The position numbers were made by a program, and so were the translations under genes. A stretch of DNA of 64,000 nucleotides from Zygotorulaspora mrakii (Eukaryota; Ascomycota; Saccharomycetes; Saccharomycetales; Saccharomycetaceae): assembly GCF_013402915.1 (NCBI RefSeq), contig NC_050719.1, forward strand, positions 1,426,001 through 1,490,000, in the 5' to 3' direction. The number at the start of each line of letters is the position of its first letter. Position 1 is the first letter of the stretch. Under the pieces are notes generated by a model. That model saw only the letters and a list, made by a program, of their open reading frames with translations. It ran no database searches and was not told the origin of the DNA. Of the stretch, positions 40,171 to 49,204 are shown piece by piece.

Positions 40171-40667
40171 GTCATCCATCACATTTTATATATTCGAAGA
40201 CTATGAGCATGTTTCAAGGGAAGAGAACAGGTAGCCGAGAAGAAAAATCACAGGTTTATTATCTCATTCTGTATAATAATTAAATTTATACGTATTATTA
40301 AACTTACAGGGATTTATTTGCCTTCAATAGAAGAGCCATTTGGTTATCAGCGGCGCCAAATGCTCATATAAATTCAATATTGATATACTCCCAAGAATAA
40401 GCTGTGTAGGGAAAATTTTGGGTATCTGCTGCTCGCAGTTGTGTTTGAGCATGATTCTATGCACATCAAAGTGATATATGGCAAATGATTTAGATGCACT
40501 TCTGGCGCGTCTTGATCTTGAATGTGCCCGCATTTACACAGGTACAGATGCGGTATCAGTTGCATTTGGATGCAAAAAGGTTGTCCTTTAGGACTTTAAG
40601 TGAAATTGACACCATAACAATTAAGAAGCGGAAAAAAAGAGATATTCAAGTTATAACTGCGTGCGTA
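40171..40667. other. Convergent intergenic region TRX3/permease
   Basis: This 497-bp region holds the 3' ends of two convergent genes. AT-rich blocks near 40270-40310 could serve as polyadenylation signals. No RNA gene or credible reading frame is seen. Confidence 0.4.
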
Positions 40668-42278
40668 TTAACGAGATAAAGTAATGCTGCCAATTTCTGC
40701 GGTCTCCAAAGCCATTGATGATTCGCCTGTGTCACTTATACTCTCTATAATTTGAGGGCCGCGGTATTTCGATCTTCCGTGAATAAACCACCAAATAGCT
40801 ACAAGAACCGCAAGTCCGCAGGTCATCACACTTGTGTAATTCATCTCTTGTGCACTGGTGGGTAGAGTATATGGGAAACAATAGATGACAAAGAAAACAA
40901 TGATGTAGAGACAGGAAATTATATTAAATGTGTAACCGAATTTTCCAAGCCAAAAGCTACCCCTTTTGATACTCTTACGTTTGGTCAATACATGTGGGCC
41001 AATTGAAAGCAGGAACGATGTTGTGGTTAAAAGCACAAAAGAGCCAACAAAAGCATTGAAAGCAACGACCGATCCAACGTAGATCGCACCCATACAGGTA
41101 GCGATAGCACCACATACAAACGTCGACCACAAAGGACTCTTGAAACGAGGGCTGATGGAACCAATGTGATCTGGGAAAGGAGCAGCTTTATCACGCGATA
41201 ACGCGTATAAAGTTCTACCAGCAGTTATATAACAGCCAATAGTTGCACATATGATTGGTAATATAATAATTATCAAAAGACCAAGAGCACCGCCTCTTGA
41301 TCCTGTAGCTTGCAGGTAAATGTCGCCCAATGGGCAAAAAGAATCTGCAGCGAATATAGCCGGTAAATCATTGATAGCGTAAAACATAGCAATCATGTAA
41401 AAGAATGCTGTGAAGAAACCAACAAATACCTGCCAAAACAAAACTTTTGGAAGATTTTTTCCAGCATCAGGAATTTCTTCCGCCAAATGGGTAATACAGT
41501 CAGGTGTACCAACGGCGAAAGCACCATTTAGCATCCCCGCTAAGAAAGTGAATCCATTACTGCTATATCCTGTTTCGTTTTCCCATGTTCTCCAAACGAA
41601 ATCATTTGATGCATGGCCCTTTCCATTTCTGAGAGGCATAACAGCACAAACGACCACGGTAACAAACCAGCCACCAATCATTAGAAAAGACCCAACTCTA
41701 TTTATACCGGGAAGAGACCAGTTCGCAAACATCACGACAAAACAGCATAGCCAGCAAATAATCAGATAGCAGATGAATACCTGCCATCTCTCCAGAGTAA
41801 GTTCAGGATGAAACATTCCGTAAGAGTACACGACCATGGAGCCAATAATACTACAATTCGCTGACACACCGAATGTCCAAGCAAGGTAATTCAGCCATCC
41901 GGCAAACCAACCACACACTCGACCCCATTTTTTCCCACTAATTATGCTTGCCCAATGGTATACACCACCCGACGCAGGAATAGCAGATGCCAGTTCCGCA
42001 ATTGATGCTGCAATTATCCAATAAAATACCGAAACAGCAATGAACTCGTAAATAATACCTGGAGGACCACCATTATACAGCGATGCGACAATAGCACCAC
42101 CCAAAGCTGTCCAAGTATTACCTGTAACAATCCCTGCTGAAATAGCACTGAAAAGACTGAATCCCTTCTCAAGAACAACAGGCTTTCCCTTCAAGTCGTC
42201 GAAATTTCCATTTTCAACATCATGAATTTGATGCTGTTCAACTTTTTTCTCCGAACCTGACATTTCAATGACAACCAT
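40668..42278 (-). CDS. APC-superfamily amino acid/choline-type permease
   Basis: The product has 536 residues from the ATG at 42278, or 531 from a second ATG at 42263 (MSGSEKKVEQ). About twelve membrane helices are visible. The first two show GFSLFSAISAGIVTGNTWTALGG and SLYNGGPPGIIYEF, followed by SIAELASAIPASGGVYHWA, the consensus amphipathic region of fungal GABA/choline/polyamine permeases (ACT family; S. cerevisiae relatives Uga4, Hnm1, Bio5, Tpo5). It is a plasma-membrane or vacuolar proton symporter; the substrate cannot be told. It lies where S. cerevisiae has TUP1 next to TRX3, so it is a locus-specific insertion or a gene lost elsewhere. Confidence 0.85.
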   Translation of the reverse strand: MVVIEMSGSEKKVEQHQIHDVENGNFDDLKGKPVVLEKGFSLFSAISAGIVTGNTWTALGGAIVASLYNGGPPGIIYEFIAVSVFYWIIAASIAELASAIPASGGVYHWASIISGKKWGRVCGWFAGWLNYLAWTFGVSANCSIIGSMVVYSYGMFHPELTLERWQVFICYLIICWLCCFVVMFANWSLPGINRVGSFLMIGGWFVTVVVCAVMPLRNGKGHASNDFVWRTWENETGYSSNGFTFLAGMLNGAFAVGTPDCITHLAEEIPDAGKNLPKVLFWQVFVGFFTAFFYMIAMFYAINDLPAIFAADSFCPLGDIYLQATGSRGGALGLLIIIILPIICATIGCYITAGRTLYALSRDKAAPFPDHIGSISPRFKSPLWSTFVCGAIATCMGAIYVGSVVAFNAFVGSFVLLTTTSFLLSIGPHVLTKRKSIKRGSFWLGKFGYTFNIISCLYIIVFFVIYCFPYTLPTSAQEMNYTSVMTCGLAVLVAIWWFIHGRSKYRGPQIIESISDTGESSMALETAEIGSITLSR

Positions 42279-42564
42279 TGGTGAATTATCAGCAAAACGC
42301 ACATCTAGAATTCATTTGTATAACTAATTGAAATCCAAGCCATTCCCATAACCACTCATGACTTTATAACAACTACGATTTTCAATAGTAGTTTAAACAT
42401 TTGATTTTCGCTAGGCATTTCCTCGCTTCGAATTAACAGCAAATGGAAAAATCGGAAACTTAAAGCGATTGAGCAATCAAGATGGACTACCATATCTCTT
42501 GCATTAAGTAAATATTGATAACAAATAGTTCTGGAATAGTGATCACGGCGAAATGCAAATAATG

Positions 42565-42609
42565 CTTGGCAAAAACAATTGTTCTTGGCAAAACCAATTG
42601 TTCTTGGCA
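42565..42609. repeat. 19-bp tandem repeat, about 2.4 copies
   Basis: Two adjacent 19-bp copies of CTTGGCAAAAMCAATTGTT differ at one base; a third copy is cut after CTTGGCA. Each copy contains a CAATTG palindrome. It is about 290-330 bp upstream of the permease start. Confidence 0.85.
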
Positions 42610-42931
42610 CTGGCATAGCATCCAGCGCAATGCCTCGCTATAAGTCTCAGTTCCGACAAAATTGTGGATTTGGAAGTAATTTTTCATCGACGTCCACTGA
42701 CACCTTTTGAAAGAAGAATTCTTTATCCCTTCCTGCGAGTGTTGAGTCCTTAAAATATACCAGGCTCGCGTACTAGTAGCACAATACATACTCTGTGGGA
42801 GCATTTGGCACGCATTGATAGAAACTCCAAGGAATGACATCTTTCACTTGATAAAATAAGATGCACCTCAACCGTTCGGAGTTGTCTCTTTGGCGAGGCT
42901 TCAATCAGGTCAAAGCACTATTGCGGTGATG

Positions 42932-42955
42932 GTCCCGCACATGTAATAGCGGGAC
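42932..42955. promoter_or_regulatory. Inverted repeat GTCCCGC-N10-GCGGGAC
   Basis: Perfect 7-bp arms flank a 10-bp spacer. The arms contain everted CCG and CGG triplets 12 bp apart, the style of site used by Zn2Cys6 activators, but I know no factor with exactly this spacing. An RNA or DNA hairpin is the alternative. Confidence 0.4.
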
Positions 42956-43921
42956 ACCCTCACGTACTGACCTGGCTTCATCGGTTTCGGGCCGTCTGAG
43001 TAAACCGTAGTTCACGTTTTGCACCTTCCATTCAATACACGGATGTTTGGCTACACCATCCCTTCCCAGTCTCGTAGATTAGTAGTGCCCTCTTATCCTG
43101 TGATGCACAGTCACAAATTATAAAGCGGTAACTCTTGACCACAAGCAGATCTGAAATGGAGCATGATATTAGTCCTCCTTGTTCCGTGTAAACAATCATG
43201 AATGCTGAGAGGACTTGCCGTATAAAAAAGCCATCATTTTGTTCTCCTCTTTGTGCGTCTGTGAACAATGCGTAAACGTTGCCAACATTGGGCGTGTCTA
43301 GATGGAAATACTAACACAGGCAGGAGATTAAGATGTGAATCATATAACATAGGGTGCACCGGGCACCATTAATATAGTTCATCATTTGTGTAAACACAAC
43401 GTCTGAGTCCGAGCTTTGCGATTTTCTATATTGGCAGGGGGCACCAAGAATTTTGCTGGGCTGCATCCTTTCATATAGCACGAGTTTGTTTCTTTTCCTG
43501 CTGGTCAATACGGTGTATTCTTATATGAGAACGCTAGCAGAATGTGCAATTTCTTCACCACTGTTGGTTTCCAAATAAAAAACGCTGCTTTACTCGATCA
43601 ATTTAAAGGGTAAAGATACAGTCGCAATAACAAGTGGAATGCACTACCACTCACTAAACCCACATTTTTGTTTGCCAGTTGATGCATTTCAGAACTCACC
43701 TTTAATGATTATCTTTTTGCGTAAGCTCAAGCACGACGTTAACCAAGTGTGTTGCCACCAGCATTCTTGAAAAAAGATGTTTCAGATATCTCTACGAAGC
43801 ACATAGCATACTGACATATTCCTCGATGCACATCATTGTACTTAAACCTTGTTGAAGCTACAATCTAATTTGTTTTCTATTGAGAGTAAGCTTGTGACAG
43901 CCTCATCATCATCTATTCTCC

Positions 43922-43929
43922 GTCACGTG
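43922..43929 (+). promoter_or_regulatory. GTCACGTG, candidate Cbf1 site upstream of YNR040W
   Basis: An exact RTCACGTG match 132 bp before the YNR040W ATG. Function is inferred only from the consensus and position. Confidence 0.35.
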
Positions 43930-44060
43930 CGAAACTGATATTGTGAGTAGAACCAAGTCAAAAAGGTATTAAAATGAATGAAAGCACACTTCAAAACTGC
44001 TGCTGCTTCCATCGGGACTGTACACTCGGGAAACACGGCATTGCCTAGCATCCAACCACA

Positions 44061-44864
44061 ATGAGTTTGCCCTTTTCCAAAGTCATGAGTGCGCTCATGT
44101 CAAAGACATCGCCTGAGGCAATTTTTCAATATCGAAAACCGATGTCAACTAAATTGGGCTCCCTCGCTTTATCACTGGTTTTCTCTATATATGGTGCTAC
44201 ATTTGCAGATTGGTCGTATGAATCAGCACTTACTGTCTACGAGGAAGCTGATGATAAGACAAAGAAAGATTGGAAGTTTCTGATAAAGACATTCGGACCC
44301 ATGGGACTCACAGTGATCCCGTTCTCTTTGGCACTTTGTGCCTTTTTTGCACCTTCCAGAATTGTCACTAAGGTCAAATATATTCCAAAAATGTACGGTG
44401 AGCCTGAATGCCAACTCACTCGAGAATCTCTCATCCTGGGGAAACCAGTTCATCTGACAAGACCAATATCCGAATTGCATAGAAATGAAAAGACAAGAGT
44501 GTTTACCGGTGACGGTGAACAAGGCGTAGATGACAAAGGTTCTTTTTTTTTCATTCTTACTGATCAAAATATTAACGTTAAGAGTTGGGTAGAGAGATAC
44601 TATTTGGTTCCTAGATCAGGGAAATTCTGGGCATCCGATGGACGAATCTTTGACGCATTATTTGGAGGTGACTCGATACGGGATTTAGAGCTGAAGGCCA
44701 GGCAGAGTAAGGACAAAAAAGAATTGAAAAATATCAAGCAAGATAGATCAGCGTTGAATGAGATGATTCGAACTAATTATTCGAGAGCTAAGTTTCATTC
44801 TGGTCTGAAAAAAGAAGTTGAAGTATCTAAAAATATTGTAAACCAAACTAAGGGCCTTCCTTGA
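44061..44864 (+). CDS. YNR040W orthologue, mitochondrial membrane protein of unknown function
   Basis: The 267-residue protein has two membrane segments, about residues 31-50 (GSLALSLVFSIYGATFADW) and 76-97 (FGPMGLTVIPFSLALCAFF). A C-terminal soluble domain follows, with a Lys-rich tail. The N-terminus is basic and Ser-rich without acids until residue 18, fitting mitochondrial import. In S. cerevisiae YNR040W is a mitochondrial protein next to COQ2, and the same pair is here. The protein resembles the TMEM223-type family in layout (two-helix mitochondrial inner membrane protein), which I hold only as a suggestion. Its stop codon lies 5 bp from that of COQ2. Confidence 0.85.
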   Translation: MSLPFSKVMSALMSKTSPEAIFQYRKPMSTKLGSLALSLVFSIYGATFADWSYESALTVYEEADDKTKKDWKFLIKTFGPMGLTVIPFSLALCAFFAPSRIVTKVKYIPKMYGEPECQLTRESLILGKPVHLTRPISELHRNEKTRVFTGDGEQGVDDKGSFFFILTDQNINVKSWVERYYLVPRSGKFWASDGRIFDALFGGDSIRDLELKARQSKDKKELKNIKQDRSALNEMIRTNYSRAKFHSGLKKEVEVSKNIVNQTKGLP

Positions 44865-44869
44865 TTTAT

Positions 44870-45985
44870 TTACAAGACTCCAATTAGTCTTAGAATGTAA
44901 TCGAAGAATAACGCGTATGAAAAATAGAGTCCTGTACTAATATTACTGATGAATGCCTTCCAGCATGCAGCCGGATTGTTCAAATCCACGTTTTTAATCA
45001 TTGTATATAATCTGTAGGCAAAAAGGGATAATCCGCCAATAAACCCCGGGCCCCAGATTAGTCCACTGTTAATTCCTGCCACAGCATATAATGCGATCTG
45101 TGATGTTGCGAGAACACTACAGATTGGTTTTGTCTTGTCACCCCATGCTAAAGCAGTTGATTTAATTCCCGCCTTGACGTCAAATTCCTTATCCTGATGT
45201 GCATATATGGTATCATATATCATACACCAGAGAAAACTACCAGTGTACAATGGAATCATGGTGGGCCAATCTATGACGCCCATTGCTGGGAACCCCAAAA
45301 TTGCCCCCCATTTGAAGCAAGCACTCAAAATAGCTTGCGGGTAGTATGTAAACCGTTTGAAAAGTGGATACGTGAATACTAGTGGCAATGATGCTAAACC
45401 TAGCCACCAGCATTGCGCAGGCAGCGCAGCGAGTATACCAACCCCAACAGCTGTCTGGCCTGCTAGAAAAATCTTTGCTTTGATTGGAGATACTCTTCCC
45501 GATGCAATTGGCCTTTCTACAGTTCTTAAGACTTTACTATCCAGATCACGGTCCAATAAATCATTTATCGTGCAACCAGCACCCCTCATAATCAGGGATC
45601 CGATACCGAATATACCAAGCATCCACAAGGTTTGTCCCAAGGATGCAGATACTTCCATTGCCCCCATTAAGATGGCCCAAGTGCCTGGGATGTAAAGCAG
45701 CCAAGTACCCACTGGCTTTTCCAGTCTCATGAGCTCAGCATACGGAATAATACTCTTTGGCAACTTAGATACATATGGCCCTAATCCATTCAGCCTTGCC
45801 AATTGTGCTTCTTTCAATTGCTCAGGAGTGAAGGCCTCGCTAGAGATTTTACTCGAGGCGAATCTTAACCAACTTTTGGCAGGAATAATGGGTGAGGCGA
45901 ACTTACCATTTAAGAACCTCGTTCTTGCATGTCTTACAGAAAAATCTTTGAGGCCTTTTACTCCAAGTCCATGATAGAACAACAT
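44870..45985 (-). CDS. COQ2: COQ2, 4-hydroxybenzoate polyprenyltransferase
   Basis: The 371-residue protein (S. cerevisiae Coq2 372 aa, YNR041C) has a mitochondrial presequence rich in Arg/Ser (1-50) and about eight membrane helices of the UbiA family. Both Mg-prenyl-diphosphate motifs are intact: NDLLDRDLD (141-149) and YDTIYAHQDKEFD (257-269). It attaches the polyprenyl tail to 4-hydroxybenzoate in the inner membrane, the committed step of coenzyme Q synthesis. The gene is divergent from MVD1 (219 bp) and almost touches YNR040W. Start at 45985 is the natural ATG. Confidence 0.96.
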   Translation of the reverse strand: MLFYHGLGVKGLKDFSVRHARTRFLNGKFASPIIPAKSWLRFASSKISSEAFTPEQLKEAQLARLNGLGPYVSKLPKSIIPYAELMRLEKPVGTWLLYIPGTWAILMGAMEVSASLGQTLWMLGIFGIGSLIMRGAGCTINDLLDRDLDSKVLRTVERPIASGRVSPIKAKIFLAGQTAVGVGILAALPAQCWWLGLASLPLVFTYPLFKRFTYYPQAILSACFKWGAILGFPAMGVIDWPTMIPLYTGSFLWCMIYDTIYAHQDKEFDVKAGIKSTALAWGDKTKPICSVLATSQIALYAVAGINSGLIWGPGFIGGLSLFAYRLYTMIKNVDLNNPAACWKAFISNISTGLYFSYALFFDYILRLIGVL

Positions 45986-46204
45986 GAAAAATCAATGAGG
46001 GCACACGACAGGTGTCAGTTCACTATATCTAGTTCTCGTTACCTTTTTATAAATACTCAAATATTTCAAGTTTTCGCGCCTAAACGACGCACGCTTACTT
46101 TTAAAGGAAATCGAGAAAGTATCAAAATTTTAAACTGTCTGTATAGACAATTACATTCATTCAGTAACCTGTCGATCATCTAATCACGCAACCAATTCCA
46201 TACA

Positions 46205-47490
46205 ATGACTTTATTCGTCGCATCCACTACAGCTCCAGTAAACATTGCTGTATGTATTAAGCATTTTAACCTTGTTTACATCCTATTGAAACACGTTTAC
46301 TAACTGATAGAACAATGTTGAAATTGATTTTCTATCAATAGACATTGAAATACTGGGGTAAAAGAGACAAAACTTTGAATTTACCAACAAATTCATCCAT
46401 TTCTGTGACCCTGTCTCAAGAAGATTTAAGAACGTTGACATCAGTTTGTACTGGCCCTGAGATTACAGAAGATAAATTGTGGTTGAATGGTAGTGAAGAA
46501 TCATTGAAGAGTGAGAGGACTCAAAATTGTTTGGCAGATCTACGTAAACTGAGAATGAAGCTGGAAGATGAAGACTCAAATCTGCCTAAAATGTCCAAGT
46601 GGAATGTAGTTATTGTATCGGAAAACAACTTCCCAACTGCTGCAGGTTTGGCTTCATCTGCAGCAGGTTTTGCAGCTTTGGTGATGGCAATTGCAAAGCT
46701 CTATGAGCTTCCCGATTCGCTCTCAGAAATTTCAAAGATTGCCAGAAAGGGCTCTGGTTCAGCCTGTAGATCTTTACTTGGTGGTTACGTCGCTTGGGAA
46801 ATGGGTGAAAAAGCAGATGGTTCTGATTCAAAGGCAGTTCAGATAGCACCAATGGAGCATTGGCCAAACATGAAGGCAGCCATTTTGGTGGTTAGCGCTT
46901 CGAAAAAGGACACGCCTTCAACAAGCGGTATGCAGTTGACTGTGGGAACCTCTGACTTATTTCAGCATAGAATTAAAGATGTTGTGCCACACAGATTCGT
47001 CGAAATGAAGCAAGCAGTACTTGAGAAAGATTGGCCAACATTTGCTGAATTAACTATGAAGGATTCAAACTCTTTCCATGCTACTTGTTTAGACTCGTTC
47101 CCACCAATCTTTTACATGAACGATGTCTCGAAAGGGATTATCAAGCTGTGTCATTTCATTAACGCTTTCTACAATGAAACTATAGTTGCCTACACTTTTG
47201 ATGCTGGTCCAAACGCTGTCTTGTACTACTTGGAAGAAAATGAATCGAAACTGTTTGCATTTATTTATGAACTTTTTGCTGAAGTGCCAGGTTGGGATTC
47301 CAAATTTTCAAAAGATGAATTGACTCAATTTCTCTCTGACTTCGATTCAAAGATCTCAAATCAATTGAAAGTCGAATTGGATAAGGAGCTGTATAAAGGA
47401 GTGACTAAAGTCATCTTGACCCATATTGGTCCAGGTCCGCAATCAACTGACGAATGTTTGATTGACACGAAGACTGGTCTACCAAAATAA
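46205..47490 (+). CDS. MVD1: MVD1 (ERG19), mevalonate diphosphate decarboxylase, two exons
   Basis: The product has 397 residues, joined from exons 46205-46249 and 46342-47490. Exon 1 encodes MTLFVASTTAPVNIA and exon 2 continues TLKYWGKRD; S. cerevisiae Mvd1 (396 aa, YNR043W) has TAPVNIATLKYWGKRD without an intron, which proves the junction. The GHMP-kinase motif NNFPTAAGLASSAAGFAAL and the catalytic region are intact, ending TKTGLPK. The enzyme makes isopentenyl diphosphate from mevalonate diphosphate for sterols, dolichol and the CoQ tail. Without splicing, translation of the first exon would run into the intron and fail. It is divergent from COQ2. Confidence 0.97.
46250..46341 (+). other. 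Spliceosomal intron in MVD1 (92 bp, phase 0)
   Basis: The 5' splice site is GTATGT (46250-46255), the branch box is a perfect TACTAAC (46298-46304) and the 3' site is CAATAG ending at 46341, 37 bases after the branch box. It splits codons cleanly after Ala15. Confidence 0.96.
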
Positions 47491-47585
47491 TTGAAATTTT
47501 TCTTTTAATATGTAATGTATGTAGTGCCTGAAAACTATAATTTGATCTTACTATGTTCTCTCAAATATATAATACCTTTTTCACA

Positions 47586-47933
47586 TTAAGCACATATTTT
47601 CCCATTTCCAAATATGGAGTGATGAACGATATTATACCATGTTACATTGAGACAGTCTGCGTCTTCCTGGAGTAGAGATTTGATTGCATGCTCAATTTTC
47701 TCTGTAGCTGAAAGTTCTTCCTCAAATTGAACTTTGGACAATTTCTTCAGCATCTCTCTCAAAGATTGCTTCCCATTTCCTTCATCAGTACTCACATTTG
47801 AGCTAGTGTCTGGCATCTTTTCAGATTGTGAATGAACCGGAAGTGAGAGTACGCATTTTGTCACTTGGATAATCTGTAACGCACGCAGAACCCACCAATG
47901 CACTCTCATGTGTTTCTCAAAAAGATACGACAT
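47586..47933 (-). CDS. Small unrecognised ORF between MVD1 and COQ5
   Basis: This 115-codon frame has a genuine ATG (47933) and is not antisense to another gene. It starts MSYLFEKHMRVHWWVLRALQ, hydrophobic and Trp/Arg-containing, and continues with an acidic Ser-rich linker and a helical KQSLREMLKKLSKVQFEEEL segment, ending HSIFGNGKICA. I do not recognise a family. The N-terminus could be a membrane or mitochondrial signal. It is convergent with MVD1 and divergent from COQ5, 261 bp away, a good position for a real gene. It marks the junction where synteny passes from YNR043W to YML110C. Confidence 0.5.
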   Translation of the reverse strand: MSYLFEKHMRVHWWVLRALQIIQVTKCVLSLPVHSQSEKMPDTSSNVSTDEGNGKQSLREMLKKLSKVQFEEELSATEKIEHAIKSLLQEDADCLNVTWYNIVHHSIFGNGKICA

Positions 47934-48191
47934 AAAGATTCAAAAACATTGAGTATCCTCAAAACTGTTTAGTATAGTCTGTTATAAAATGTTTAACTTT
48001 CGTTTTTTCTATAGTCGTGGCATTTTGTGACGTTGTGGGAAGTTTTTCCTTGCGGACGCTTAGGGAAGCATTAAAATGTCAAGTTCAATAGGGAAAAAGG
48101 ATCCGTATTGATTTCATACATATTTTGGTACTACCAAAGACGCAATTAGTTTTTCAGAGCAACCAGAAAGCGTTTCAAACAGTTGCAGTAA

Positions 48192-49103
<912 letters not shown>

Positions 49104-49204
49104 ACTAATTTTAACTTCTTTTTTCAGCTTTCCTTTAATTATTTTATCTTCCTTTATCAATTATATAAGGCCCTCTTATTTACATGCAAATTTGTATATA
49201 ACTT

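Larger units (their letters stand above)
42279..44060. promoter_or_regulatory. 1.8 kb gene-free region upstream of the permease and YNR040W
   Basis: This is the longest non-coding stretch of the window and lies between divergent genes. It holds a 19-bp tandem repeat (42565-42609), an inverted repeat with everted CCG/CGG triplets (42932-42955) and a GTCACGTG Cbf1-type site (43922-43929) near YNR040W. Only short frames exist, none with a family signature. No tRNA boxes were seen. Long promoters of this kind are common for nutrient-regulated permeases. Confidence 0.5.

Noticed and set aside
42356..43508. Several 65-117 codon minus-strand frames upstream of the permease
   Set aside because: Overlapping short frames without similarity; typical of non-coding DNA.
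42279..44060. tRNA genes in the long intergenic regions
   Set aside because: I searched by eye for A-box and B-box (GGTTCGA) sequences on both strands in all gaps over 1 kb and found no pair that folds as a cloverleaf. A tRNAscan run would settle it.
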